A stretch of 64,000 bases of DNA. Source: Candidatus Defluviibacillus avedoerensis (GTDB lineage Bacteria; Pseudomonadota; Gammaproteobacteria; Burkholderiales; Burkholderiaceae_C). The stretch is from NCBI GenBank assembly GCA_016703665.1, contig JADJBS010000001.1:310001-374000 (forward strand), in the 5' to 3' direction. Below, in pieces: positions 27,657 to 37,316 of the stretch; the first letter of the stretch is position 1; every line of letters starts with the position of its first letter. The position numbers were made by a program, and so were the translations under genes. Under the pieces are notes generated by a model. That model saw only the letters and a list, made by a program, of their open reading frames with translations. It did not search any database and was not told the origin of the DNA.

Positions 27657-29061
27657 TATTTACTCCTGAATTCGTAGCTGACAATGACGCCTGTGCTGCC
27701 GAAACGCCAGAAATTCTTCCAAAAGCCGTGCCAATCGACATGCCCACGCCTGCCGTGTAGCCCTTGCCCAGCACATTGCCTGCCATCATCTCGCCCGCCA
27801 CAAACAGGTTGGGGCTGCGCTCATCACCAAAATGCACCGCCGCCGTCTCATCGGTCTTCAGCCCCAGGTAGGTGAATGTCACCCCGGGGCGAACCGCATA
27901 GGCATAAAACGGTGCCGTGTCGATGCGCCGCGCCCAGTGCGTCTTGGGGGGGGCCAGGTTCTCGGTGTGGCAGTCGTCCATCACCGTGTGATCAAAGGTG
28001 CCTTCAACGCAAGCCGCGTTGTAGGCGTTCAGCGTCTGCATAAAGGCATCCAGCGGCAGACCCAGTTTGTTGGCCAGTTCGGGCAGGCTGTCCGCCTTGA
28101 CGCCATCAAACACCGGCGGCATGAAGCGGCCCACTGCCTTGGCATCGATCACCGAATACGCCAGCTGCCCCGGCTGCTGCGCCACCAGCCGCCCCCAGAT
28201 CGCATAGCGCTTGGGCCAGAAGTCTTCGCCCTCGTCATAAAAGCGCTCGCCCAAGGTATTGACCACCACCCCCAGCGACACGCAGTCAATGCGGGTGCAA
28301 ATGCCACCGTCATACAAAGGCGCGCGGGCATCAATGGCCACCATGTGGGCTTGTGTGGGGTCGCCAATGCTGTCAGCGCCCTCTGCCAGCAATTGCTTGA
28401 GCAGCACGCCCTGGTTAAAGCGCGTGCCGCGAATCAAAAAGTTATCCGCAGGCCATTCGCCGCGTGTATTCTGGCCCCAGGCCTCGCGCAGCCAGTCGCG
28501 GTTGGATTCAAACCCGCCTGCTGCCAGCACGCAGCTTTTGGCGGTGATGCGTTCATTGCCTACGTGGGCTGCTACAAAACTGTTTCCATCCAGTTCGATG
28601 CGCTCCACCGGGGCGTTGTAGCGCACCTGCACGCCCAGCGCCTGGGCGCTGCGGTAATAGGCATTGACCAGCGCCTTACCGCCCCCCATAAAGAAGGCAT
28701 TGGTGCGCGACAAATGCAGCGTGCCTGCCAGCGAGGGCTGAAAGCGCACCCCGTGGCGGCGCATCCAATCACGGCAGGTGCTGGATTCGCGAATCGTCAG
28801 CCGCGCCAGCTTTTCATTGGTCTGCCCACCCGTCACCTTCAACAGGTCTTGCCAGAACTCTTCTTCGGGGTAAGCCTCGGTCAGCACATCTTGCGGCGCA
28901 TCGTGCATACAGCGCAGGTTGCGCGTGTGCATCGAGTTGCCGCCGCGCCACTCTGGCGGAGCCGCCTCTAGCAGCAAGACGCGCGCGCCCCGCTCGCGTG
29001 CCATCAAGGCCGCGCACAAAGCAGCATTACCGCCGCCGATGACAAGGACATCTGTGTCCAT
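27643..29061 (-). CDS. tcuA: FAD-dependent tricarballylate dehydrogenase TcuA
   Basis: A 472-residue flavoprotein of the fumarate reductase/succinate dehydrogenase family. The dinucleotide motif is VLVIGGGNAALCAALMARER, with ARVLLLEAAP following, and the C-terminal FAD segment reads LFVAGEMMAGNVLGKGYTAG. It oxidises tricarballylate to cis-aconitate in the family's known role. It is the first enzyme gene after the LysR regulator and overlaps tcuB. Ends SATNSGVNNAAA, a slightly longer tail than usual. Confidence 0.9.
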   Translation of the reverse strand: MDTDVLVIGGGNAALCAALMARERGARVLLLEAAPPEWRGGNSMHTRNLRCMHDAPQDVLTEAYPEEEFWQDLLKVTGGQTNEKLARLTIRESSTCRDWMRRHGVRFQPSLAGTLHLSRTNAFFMGGGKALVNAYYRSAQALGVQVRYNAPVERIELDGNSFVAAHVGNERITAKSCVLAAGGFESNRDWLREAWGQNTRGEWPADNFLIRGTRFNQGVLLKQLLAEGADSIGDPTQAHMVAIDARAPLYDGGICTRIDCVSLGVVVNTLGERFYDEGEDFWPKRYAIWGRLVAQQPGQLAYSVIDAKAVGRFMPPVFDGVKADSLPELANKLGLPLDAFMQTLNAYNAACVEGTFDHTVMDDCHTENLAPPKTHWARRIDTAPFYAYAVRPGVTFTYLGLKTDETAAVHFGDERSPNLFVAGEMMAGNVLGKGYTAGVGMSIGTAFGRISGVSAAQASLSATNSGVNNAAA

Positions 29062-29143
29062 AAACTTCCAGTGTGGTCAGGAGAATGCTGGCACTGTACG
29101 CGCGGCGGGCTGAGCCGTGAAGGCACCCCGCGCCATGGGGGTA

Positions 29144-30139
29144 TCACGATTCGTGATGCCCCAGCCGGGTACCCGGCCACTGCGCGGTGCCCAGCCGCTG
29201 TGCAGCGCAGTCGCGCAGCACCACCCTGGCCGCCAGCGCAGCGGGCGAGAGTTCGTCTTCCGACAGGCTGCACAGCAGATTGGTGCGCCGTGCTGCCTTG
29301 TCGGCAATGCGCGCCACGGCAAAGCGCTGCAAGGCCTGGTCTTGTCGCCCGAGCGCCGCCCAAGGCTGGATCGTGCTGCCCAGGCCCGCCTCTACCGCGG
29401 CCATCAGCATCGACAGGGAATCGACTTCCATCACCACCTTGGGCTGGCGTTTGGCCCGGGCAAAGGCAGCGTCCAGCGTGCTGCGCAGGCCGTGGCCGCC
29501 GGTGGGCAAGATCAAGGGCTCGTCACCCATCGAAGCCAATCGCACATCGGCAAGCAGCGCTGGCAAAGGCGCGCCGGGTAGCGCCTGCGGGGCTGCAGCC
29601 ACACCCGCAGGGCGGGGGCGAATCAGGTACAGGTCTTCTTCCAGCAAGGCCTGCACCTGCCAGCGTCGCCCCATGGCACCGCCGCCTGGGTAGCGGTGGG
29701 CGTCAAACAGCACGGCCAGGTCAAGCTGGCGCGCATTCAACATGTCTGCCAGGTGGCCGGACATGCTCTCCACCATGTGCAGCCGCACATCGGGGTAGCG
29801 AAGGCGCATGGCCTGCATCAGCGGCAGCCCCAGCATGGCCGCCGTGGTGGGCGCCAAACCTATGGTGACCGACCCCGTCAACCGTGCCTGCTGCGCCGAG
29901 CGCACGGCCTGCTCGGCATGGCGCAAGCTAAGCTGCGCCTCTCGGTAAAACGCCACCCCGGCTTCGGTCGGCGTCACGCCCTGCGGACTGCGCTGCAAGA
30001 GCCGTGTGCAAAGCTCGCCTTCCAGCCGGGTGATCTGCTGGCTCAAGGCCGACTGCACCAGGTTCAAATCCAGCGCGGCGCGGCTCATCGAGCCGAGTTC
30101 AACGACGCGGACAAAGTAGCGGAGCTGGCGCAGTTCGAT
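29144..30139 (-). CDS. tcuR: LysR-family regulator of the tcu operon, start codon apparently lost
   Basis: A LysR-type activator. From the first ATG (30088) it has 314 residues, but that start cuts off the first helix of the DNA-binding domain. The same frame extends upstream and encodes ELRQLRYFVRVVELGSM, the classic LysR N-terminus, beginning exactly where the initiator should be with ATC (30139-30137) instead of ATG. No other start codon occurs nearby in frame. VQSALSQQITRLEGEL is the recognition helix region. It lies upstream of tcuA in the same direction. Either the ATC is a point mutation (reduced or no expression) or a short protein is made from 30088. Confidence 0.8.
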   Translation of the reverse strand: MELRQLRYFVRVVELGSMSRAALDLNLVQSALSQQITRLEGELCTRLLQRSPQGVTPTEAGVAFYREAQLSLRHAEQAVRSAQQARLTGSVTIGLAPTTAAMLGLPLMQAMRLRYPDVRLHMVESMSGHLADMLNARQLDLAVLFDAHRYPGGGAMGRRWQVQALLEEDLYLIRPRPAGVAAAPQALPGAPLPALLADVRLASMGDEPLILPTGGHGLRSTLDAAFARAKRQPKVVMEVDSLSMLMAAVEAGLGSTIQPWAALGRQDQALQRFAVARIADKAARRTNLLCSLSEDELSPAALAARVVLRDCAAQRLGTAQWPGTRLGHHES

Positions 30140-30652
30140 GGTGGACTTTCGTTGGAAGGATGGGGTGAAAGAGGTTTTGCGGCAATGGTACTGCGACTCT
30201 TTGTTGGAGGGCGTGCGTGAATGTGGCCTTACGCGTTGTGTGGCCGATGCCCTGCATCAGAAATGTGGGCGAAAGCTGTCCGTTCCCAATTGGTCCTGTG
30301 CACCCGGTTAGGGCCATGAGCAGCGGCTCGACGATGGCCGGTTTGGAGCATTGAATCTATCGAACTCCGTCGATCTCCGCACCAGACATTCATCGGTGGC
30401 TCATTTGTGTCCGCATCGGGCACACTTTGAGTGAAGGCCTGTCGTTCGCCTCCATGAGGATCGACGCCAAAGAAGCAATCCGGATATTGAATTCAATTTT
30501 TTGAGTTGTATGGTACCTGTGCGGCGTAACCGGCCATCTAGTCACCCCTGCGGATGGGACTTCTCGATCAGACGTGTGCGGACGTAAGTGCTGTTAAGGA
30601 GCGGTGGAGACAATGCCTGTTGCTTCCGATGCCAAACTGACCAAGCGGACTG
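30140..30652. other. intergenic region at the left edge of the defence island, no gene seen
   Basis: No open frame here looks like a protein. The stretch is less GC-rich than its neighbours around 30470-30520 and contains a 3' segment flanking the nuclease gene stop. This is the junction between tcu operon sequence and accessory DNA; no integrase, tRNA or clear attachment repeat was found. Confidence 0.5.
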
Positions 30653-31396
30653 TTAGATTTGTGTTGGCACATAGACTTGGACATCCTTAACCCACTTCTG
30701 TCGCTGGAGATTGGCCAGAAATTCTGGTGTACAGGCAACCAGCAACCTATGGCTCAAGTGGAGTTCTGCTACAGCATTAGGACTATTCAGAACCAGACGC
30801 ACAGCCGTCGTTCCTGGCGTCGCGGAATTCAGTATCTCAGCGAGTCCGTTTCCAAGTGGCACTCCGGGCTCGGTCCAAATAGCTAGGCGGCTTCGCTCGC
30901 GCAAAAACGGTTCGTTCACTTCCAAACATGCTTCGAACACCGCGCTGTGCAAGATTCGCTCAAGGACTACCGTGCTGGTCAACAAAAGCTTGAAGTGCTG
31001 ACGCAGTACCTGTGGATGGTGGCCCAGAAAATTGTTCAGATCTTCGCGACCTATGACGTCTCCAGCACTGAGCGGAGTGGACGGCATCGCTTGAACGATT
31101 TTGCGCTTCAGTTCCGGGGTAAGAGATAAGGACGTGACCAAGATGTACCGGCCAGGAGCCAGCTTCAGGACTTTGCTGTCTTCCTTCATTGCTGCCTGAA
31201 GGGGGCTTCTTGGTCCACCCTCCACATAATGCTTGGCCTGCACCACAACATCCTGGTCCGCAGCAGCAAAGCGGAAGTCGATCCCACCATCCTTGCCGGG
31301 GCCAAAGCTCTCCATCGTGATGCTCAGTTCCGCTTGCAGAAGGTCACGAGCGAACAGTTCGAAATCGATCGGTGACAGGGTGCGAAAGTCGTACAT
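30653..31396 (-). CDS. Mrr-like PD-(D/E)xK restriction endonuclease domain protein
   Basis: A 247-residue protein. Residues 1-60 form a restriction-endonuclease fold: LSPIDFELFARDLLQ, then SFGPGKDGGIDFRF (candidate metal-binding aspartates) and VVVQAKHYVEGG, the Q-x-K active site of Mrr-type and nSTAND-linked nucleases. In relatives this domain is often fused to a STAND NTPase; here it ends after about 100 further residues of unrecognised sequence. It starts four bases after the stop of the AAA ATPase gene, so the two are cotranscribed and probably function as one defence module (ATPase sensor plus DNA nuclease), which is inference. Confidence 0.78.
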   Translation of the reverse strand: MYDFRTLSPIDFELFARDLLQAELSITMESFGPGKDGGIDFRFAAADQDVVVQAKHYVEGGPRSPLQAAMKEDSKVLKLAPGRYILVTSLSLTPELKRKIVQAMPSTPLSAGDVIGREDLNNFLGHHPQVLRQHFKLLLTSTVVLERILHSAVFEACLEVNEPFLRERSRLAIWTEPGVPLGNGLAEILNSATPGTTAVRLVLNSPNAVAELHLSHRLLVACTPEFLANLQRQKWVKDVQVYVPTQI

Positions 31397-31400
31397 GTCT

Positions 31401-33662
31401 TTAACTCTGAGTGGCCGCGATCAGGGCGTCCATATGAGGCTTGTCAGTCTCTGTGATGGCCTCCATTAGGTCCTTGACCGCATGCTCGAGGTCGAAGATC
31501 AGCTCGGCATTTCCAGCGAGTCGGTCCAGCGTGTTGCCGTGGCTGAAGTAGTGAAATATCTTGAGTATCCGCTTGGCACGTTCGACCCCGAACAGAATTT
31601 CGGCTCGCTCGTCAACTTGTTCCGAGTCTTTCGGCCCAGGAAGCCTAGAGTATGTATATAGCTCAATGAAGCGCCTCATGGCATTCGGCAACAGCATCAG
31701 CACTTCGTGGACGGTCTTGTCGGGCGCCTGGTGGAAGCGATGAATGACCTCAAACAGGAAGTGATATTCAGACTGATAGCGTGCGAGCGAGGCCGGCATG
31801 TCTTCCAGCGTGGAGGACTTCTCGGCGATCCTTCTGATCAGGTATAGCCGCGCTCCTTTGCTGTTCGTCACCGGCTTGATTTCTCTGAGCAGATTGAAGA
31901 ACTCGAAGTTGTGAGTGGATATGAACAGTTGTTTGCAGGTAGTCTGCCAAGGGGCGTTCTTGTCCTGCTGCTGGAAGAACAGTGCCCGGATGGCGGCAGT
32001 TACGTGAAAGATGTGATTGGCGTCTAGGCTCGATATTGGATCGTCGATGTAAACGATAGTTTCCCGAAATTCTGCGGGTTTGATCTCCTGCAGCTTTGTC
32101 AGAAAGTACGCAAATGCAACGGCGGTTCGCTCGCCGTCGCTCATGTTCTTGGCAACGACCCCTGTCTTCCGGATCAATTGAAAGCGGTCTTGGCCTGACG
32201 TGTCCTTTACAACCTGAATCTGGACGGCTTCGCTGCCCAGCATGGATGCCAGACGTTCATTGATCTTTTCCCGGCCTTGTTGTGCCCGACTGATTTGAGC
32301 CTGAAGACTGCTGATTACCGGCCGCAGCCTTGCTGCATAGGCCTTCAGACGGTCGGACCGATTGGAAAGTCGCGTTTTCTCGTGCTCCAGGCCGGTGGCA
32401 GCTTGATCGTCCACGAATTGCTGGACGTAGTGGTATCGGGCCTGCCTCGAAGCACCGGCTTTGGCCTTCGTGAAATTCGAGGCTAACTCGTTGTTTTGTA
32501 TTATGACTAGGTTGACTGCATTGGCCGCGTCCTTGATCCCATTTTCCAGACCAGCGGCCAATGGCGTAGGCGTCATGGCCTTGCGTGAGTCGTCCGCCTT
32601 GCGTTTCACTTCGTCTGCGAGTTTTTTTACCGCCTGGTTGAATGCGTCGATGGATGTGGACAGCGCTTCGGTGGCGGCTGTGTATCTTTCGCGAAACTGG
32701 GCATTGAGTTCAGCGGCCTTCGGCCAACTCAGGCTATAAAAGGCGGCCTTCGCGCGCGCAAGAAGTCCATCGACCCGCTCCTTGTGATCTGCCAAATCCT
32801 TTGAAAAGTGCGCGCGAAAGGCCCCGAGGCGATCCGGGGACAAATCGTTCCCGCAAAACTCGCACGTTCCCGCGTAAGGATGCAGGGCCAAGCCGCCTTG
32901 GATCCAGCGTTCAACGGCAGGGTTGTCCTCAAGATGCTTGATCGTATTGGAGAAGCTTGGTGTCGCGGCGAGAACCGTTACCGCCTCCTTGTGGATATCC
33001 GCGATCGAGGGAGCGGCGTGCAGTTCCTCGACCGTGCTCGGCTTGGAGTCAGGCGTCAAGGCTAGTTCGAGGGCATCAGCGAGTTCCTTCTCCGATAGGA
33101 GCTGGGAATCAAGAACGCCGACTGCGACGACATCCTGAGCGAGATGTGTAGCGGTATAGGGGTCAACCTTCAGGTGTTGGCGGATGAACTTCGCGGTGTC
33201 TGTCTTAGCCTGTGCGATCCGCGTCTTTAGTTCTTCAAACTTACCGTCCAGTTTGTGTTGGACCTCCTCCGAGCGCTTGATTCGCTTGCTCAGATCATCG
33301 ATTTTCCTTTGCGCTTCCTCGGACTCTTTGCCGAGCAGCAGAATGGGGTTGAAGCTCCCGCCATCGAAGTGCAGATTGGCGCGCACGAAATCCGAATTGA
33401 AGACCCGAACCGACAAACTGCACCGACTGAAGTTCTTCTCGGTGACCGAATCATCAGCAGTTACAAACGTGAATTCACAGCCAGCCAAATCAGGATTGGC
33501 CGATTTGGCCTCAAGCTGAGCGAACAGGCGGGAGAGGGTGGTCTTCCCGGAATAATTCCAGCCGTAGATAAGATTCTTGATCCCGAAATCTTGCGTGCCT
33601 GTAGGCTTACTGTAGCTTTGATAGACGCCAAGGCCCTTGATCTTCTCAATGCTCTTCAGCAT
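31401..33662 (-). CDS. AAA_13-family ABC-type ATPase (RloC/PrrC-like N-terminal architecture)
   Basis: A 753-residue SMC/Rad50-like ATPase. Walker A is GWNYSGKTT (34-42); a long helical region with a C-x2-C (CEFCGN, 267-272) resembles a zinc-hook; the ABC signature is MSDGERTAVAF (507-517), Walker B is ETIVYIDDPISSLD (534-547) and the H-loop is FISTHNFEFF. AAA_13 proteins occur in RloC, PrrC and several other phage-defence modules. The C-terminus (LPNAMRRFIELYTYSRLPG; KIFHYFSHGNTLDRL) is the usual AAA_13 tail; I could not identify PrrC anticodon-nuclease residues. It is the first gene of a two-gene operon with the downstream nuclease. Confidence 0.82.
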   Translation of the reverse strand: MLKSIEKIKGLGVYQSYSKPTGTQDFGIKNLIYGWNYSGKTTLSRLFAQLEAKSANPDLAGCEFTFVTADDSVTEKNFSRCSLSVRVFNSDFVRANLHFDGGSFNPILLLGKESEEAQRKIDDLSKRIKRSEEVQHKLDGKFEELKTRIAQAKTDTAKFIRQHLKVDPYTATHLAQDVVAVGVLDSQLLSEKELADALELALTPDSKPSTVEELHAAPSIADIHKEAVTVLAATPSFSNTIKHLEDNPAVERWIQGGLALHPYAGTCEFCGNDLSPDRLGAFRAHFSKDLADHKERVDGLLARAKAAFYSLSWPKAAELNAQFRERYTAATEALSTSIDAFNQAVKKLADEVKRKADDSRKAMTPTPLAAGLENGIKDAANAVNLVIIQNNELASNFTKAKAGASRQARYHYVQQFVDDQAATGLEHEKTRLSNRSDRLKAYAARLRPVISSLQAQISRAQQGREKINERLASMLGSEAVQIQVVKDTSGQDRFQLIRKTGVVAKNMSDGERTAVAFAYFLTKLQEIKPAEFRETIVYIDDPISSLDANHIFHVTAAIRALFFQQQDKNAPWQTTCKQLFISTHNFEFFNLLREIKPVTNSKGARLYLIRRIAEKSSTLEDMPASLARYQSEYHFLFEVIHRFHQAPDKTVHEVLMLLPNAMRRFIELYTYSRLPGPKDSEQVDERAEILFGVERAKRILKIFHYFSHGNTLDRLAGNAELIFDLEHAVKDLMEAITETDKPHMDALIAATQS

Positions 33663-33698
33663 GTCACTTCCCTGATCTTTGACGCAAGCTTACCTCAA

Positions 33699-33850
33699 GT
33701 GTCGGCGCCGACTCCGATTTGAGCCACGCGCCGACCGTCAATTGAGCCATCAAAAAGTCAGATGAACGACCTCAGCTTTGACGATCTGAGTCATCCAACT
33801 GGCTCACTGCAAACCCGGCAGGTGGCTCAAATCAGCGTCGGCACCAACAC
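33699..33850. mobile_element. 152-bp MITE-like element with 35-bp imperfect terminal inverted repeats
   Basis: The left end (33699-33733) starts GTGTCGGCGCCGACTCCGAT and the right end (33816-33850), read on the other strand, starts GTGTTGGTGCCGACGCTGAT. About 28 of 35 positions pair. The ends begin with TGT-type sequences and contain GTCGGCGCCGAC, resembling ends of IS21-type elements. No transposase lies inside. It sits between the AAA ATPase gene and the HEPN-STAND gene, and its left 94 bp recur at 36569-36662. Confidence 0.65.
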
Positions 33851-33957
33851 GGCTGCAGGTTCGGGCCATTAACGGTCAGTTAGGATGGACTGCTGTAAGG
33901 CAATCGGATGGTCGGCGTACAGTTGGGTGTGGTGATTAAAAGTTTGGAGAGAGGTAT

Positions 33958-36383
33958 ATGCGAGGGATTCTAGAAACGCGAGCTCGCGGCGCCGAGCAAC
34001 TCAAGGCGGAGGAGAGCGTTCGGGCGGCAGTTCTGGGGCTCATGAGGATCACGCTGCAGCATGCATGCGTTATGTTGGGCGAGTGGATTGCAAATACCCT
34101 CCGAGCTGACCCATCAAAGCTGCAAAAATTCACAGGGGTTGATCTCAAGGACTTTCTCGCCCCAGCAGACGGCGAACTCATTGGACTGCTTTCCGAACTG
34201 CTGGTGGCGGTTGAGAACTTAGGATGGAAGTCTGCCGGACGCCAGTATTGGGAGACAGCTGTCCTGTCCGAGCCGCTCAAGCGCCTAGTCGGAAAATCGA
34301 AGGCAAACGTCGAGACGGTGCTGCTGGCATTCGTGCGTGAGCGCAATGATGGTGTCGAAGGGCACGGTCTGCCCGGCGGCTACGATCCAGAGGCAGACGT
34401 GGCCGTCATTCGGAGCCTCATCGCGAGGGCTGCGCCGTTCCTCCCAATAGTTGCTGATGATGGCGAAACGCTTCTGATCCCCCGCTCGGTGGGCGCGACG
34501 GCACGCCACTCAAGACGCTGAAGCTATATTGTGGTGACCCAATATGCTACAGACGCTTGATCGTGACCTCCGCCGGCAAGATCAGGGTTGAAGCCCAGAT
34601 TTCACGCGCACTTCTCAAGCGAGAACCTGTCACCGTCGAAGTTCCAAACTTGCTCTTGGAACTGCCGGCTCGTTCGTCGCCGGAATACTCAATATCCGAA
34701 CCTGGCTGGGCGCCGAATTGGCGGCCGTTTGTACTCATCCCCGACCGGTTAGCCACCATTCAGGAGTTCACCGGTCGCACGATGGAATTGGGCTCGCTCG
34801 AAGAATGGGCGGACGATATGGACTCTCGCCGGTGCATGGTGCACGGTGACGGAGGTATGGGGAAGACGACTCTGGTCGTCGAGTTCCTGCACCGTCTTCT
34901 GGAGGGTGAGACTGGTGTCAAGTGGCGCCCTGAGCTGATCACGTTCTACACAGCGAAGAAGACGCGTTGGGGACTTCAGGGTTTGGAGCACATCTCAGCT
35001 CAGGATGTAGGTGTTGCGGATGTTGCCGTCGAGATCGCCCGTCTTCACTCCACCAAACCTCTGGATCGATCTTGGTACGACAAGAGTCCGAAGGAGGTCG
35101 TCCAGAAGCTCGCAGGCTTGCAAGCGCAGATGCGCTTGAAGAGAGACGACCATTTAATTATTCTGGACAATACCGAGACGATGGCCAAGAACGATGCTGA
35201 TATTCGTGCGCTCGGCTCGCAAATCCAACGAACTGGAGCAAGCATGTTGGCCGCGTTATTCTTACCTCGCGACGGCGCGAGCAGATCGAGGCATTTCCCA
35301 TCCAGACAGAGAGCTGGTCACCAGAGGAGGGACTGGAGTTTCTGAAGAAGCGGGGGCGATCGCTCAAGTGTCAGTCGATCATCATGGCTGGCCAATCGAC
35401 CTTGAAGGGGCTACTCGAAGGCGCTCAATAACAAGCCGATCGCACTGGAGTTTTGCCCAGGCTGCCTCCGCTCCAGGGAAAGTTTGGAACGTTCTTTCGA
35501 ACGTGTCCAACGAATGCAACGTCAAGACCTTGGGCAATTCTTGTACGACGATGCATGGGGCCGTTTGGCACCTGAAATGCGACACGTGATGTTGTTGATG
35601 AGCCGAACCGGGGATGTGATCGACCAATACATCATCCAATTGTGCTGTCGTGTGGCCAACGTGAGCGTGGCGGCTGCAAGTGAGGCCATCGAGGAGAGCA
35701 AAGGCATCGGGACGGTGACGAAGATTCAGGGCATCCTGCAGGTCGCCTTCAATCCTGAGTTCTCAAACTACTGCGCGGAACGTACGGAGCTTTTGGATGG
35801 AAAGACTGTTCCTTCGCAGGAGGACGTAAGCTGGATTCAGAAGCGATACCGAGAGTTTGTCGCTGATGCCTCCGCACAGGTGCGAGACCGAAATACCCGT
35901 GCATTCTTGGTCCCGTCTGCACGCGCTGCCTGGAAGAGTTTTCAGGACGGCTACATTGATCAAGCATTCGAGCACTACGAAGCAGCTTGTACTGAAGATC
36001 CGGACAATGGCTACCTTTATGATAGGTTCGCATACGCGCTTTTCAGTCAACGTCGGCACGACGCTGCACTCGAGAAGGCAAAGAGAGCAACCGTATTGCT
36101 CACGGACGAGCCTGAGCCCTGGTTCACCCGGGGCATGATTGAGGCGCGCCTTGGGCGCGCCAGCGATGCAGTCAAGGATCTGGATCGCGCAGAGTCTCTC
36201 GGGAAGCCGAAGCACCTCTGTGAGCTGCAACGAGCCTACGCGTACGTTTACTCTGACCGCAAGGATATTGAAAGTGCCCGTGAGTGCGTCGAACGTGCCC
36301 TTAGACTTGCCCCGAGAGACAGGTTCCTTGATAAGTTTGCCTCAGAGGCAACGGCATTTAAGAATCGCTGGCTACGCGATTGA
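33958..36383 (+). pseudogene. HEPN-like / STAND NTPase / TPR protein, interrupted by three indels (putative defence gene)
   Basis: Three reading frames join into one 808-residue protein if single bases are corrected: a missing G in a GGG run near 34491, a missing G near 35242 and an extra G in 35407-35410. The order is: an N-terminal helical domain (1-180) containing RNDGVEGHG, an R-N-x5-H pattern of HEPN ribonucleases; a NTPase of STAND type with P-loop HGDGGMGKTT (about 34842-34871) and Walker B DDHLIILDN; RVILTSRRREQIEAFP and NNKPIALEF match the NB-ARC arm; then TPR-like helices (WKSFQDGYIDQAFEHYEAA onwards). The start has GGAGAGAGG upstream. This is the layout of Avs-like immune STAND proteins, with a putative RNase effector. 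Three lesions make it non-functional as written. Confidence 0.7.
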
Positions 36384-36717
36384 GCGTCCTGGCTGCGCCG
36401 TGTTTTCGAGTGGGCCACCTGCCCGATTAGAAGCACCCATCTTGACACTATTCAGATCAGTGACGACCAGCAGCTTCGGGGCTGCGAGATCAAGGCTGCG
36501 GATGTCGCCCAAGGTCGGTTGTGGCAAGTCCGGGCAAAAAGCAGAAGATGGATAGCGGCAGCTATTGAGTGTCGGCGCCGACTTCGATCTGAACCACCCG
36601 CCGACTGTCAATTGAGCCATCAAAAAGTCAGATGAGCGACCTCAGCTTTGACGATCTGAGTCACATGAGCCCAGCGAGGAGTAGCATCGCCTCTTTCCCC
36701 CATCACCCATTTTTGAA
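36384..36717. other. intergenic region carrying a solo element end
   Basis: No gene was recognised. The first 180 bp after the STAND gene are unassigned; the rest is dominated by the second copy of the MITE left part (36569-36662). The crp-type gene begins at 36718. Confidence 0.5.
36569..36662. repeat. second copy of the MITE left part
   Basis: These 94 bp match 33699-33792 with six substitutions and no gaps, in the same orientation. The right inverted end is missing here. The two copies flank the HEPN-STAND gene as direct repeats. Confidence 0.85.
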
Positions 36718-37316
36718 ATGACACTCCCGCTCGACTGTCTGGTTTGCCGACCGACGGCCTTGGACCAATTGCTTGCGTCCGAGCCTGGCTTCGTAGCCAG
36801 TTGGATGGCATTGCCGCGCAAGCGGCTTGCGGCCAAAGAAGTCTTGCTGGCGCTTGGCGCCATGGTCAACAGCACCTGGCGGGTCGAGCGTGGCTTGGTC
36901 AGAAGCTACTACCGGGGCGACGACGGCGCGGAAAGCAACCGGGCGTTTCATGCAGAAAACAGCTGGCTGGGCTGCGGGATGCCGCCTCACCCCAGTGTCT
37001 GTCCCTTCACCCTTGAGGCCATCACTGCCACCGTTGTGGTGCAGCTGGACTATGACGTCTTGCGCCAGTGGCAAATGCAATACCCCACCATACGCCCGGC
37101 CTTGGATGAAGCCATGAGCTGCCTTTTTTCGGGCCAGGCCAAGCGCGAGGCAGCGTTGTTGACGCTTGCGCCGCTTGACCGCTACCGCGCGTTTTGGCGG
37201 ATCACGGCGATCTGGCGTCGCGTATTCCGCAGCACCACATCGCCAGCTACCTGGGCATCACCAGTGTGTCGCTGTCGCGTATCCGTGCGCGTTTGGGGCT
37301 GATTCAACCGGCTTGA
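36718..37316 (+). pseudogene. Crp/Fnr-family regulator, frameshifted (repeat copy 1)
   Basis: A cyclic-nucleotide-binding-fold regulator of about 199 residues. The sensor part is intact (LDQLLASEPGFVASWMALPR; GLVRSYYRGDDGAESNRAF); at about 37195 a T run has four bases where the second copy at 43556 has five, so the helix-turn-helix (HHIASYLGITSVSLSRIRAR) is out of frame. The 3' part from 37112 belongs to an 828-bp direct repeat. Without the DNA-binding domain the protein would be inactive; the intact HTH exists only in the chimeric copy at 43.6 kb. Confidence 0.85.

Noticed and set aside
30392..30430. GGTGGCTCA followed by a GC-rich stretch, resembling the right end of the 152-bp element
   Set aside because: Only nine consecutive bases match and the rest aligns poorly, so it is not a supported element end.
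31401..33662. Calling the AAA ATPase a PrrC/RloC anticodon nuclease
   Set aside because: The ATPase part and the C-x2-C fit, but the C-terminal region looks like the general AAA_13 tail and no nuclease triad could be identified.
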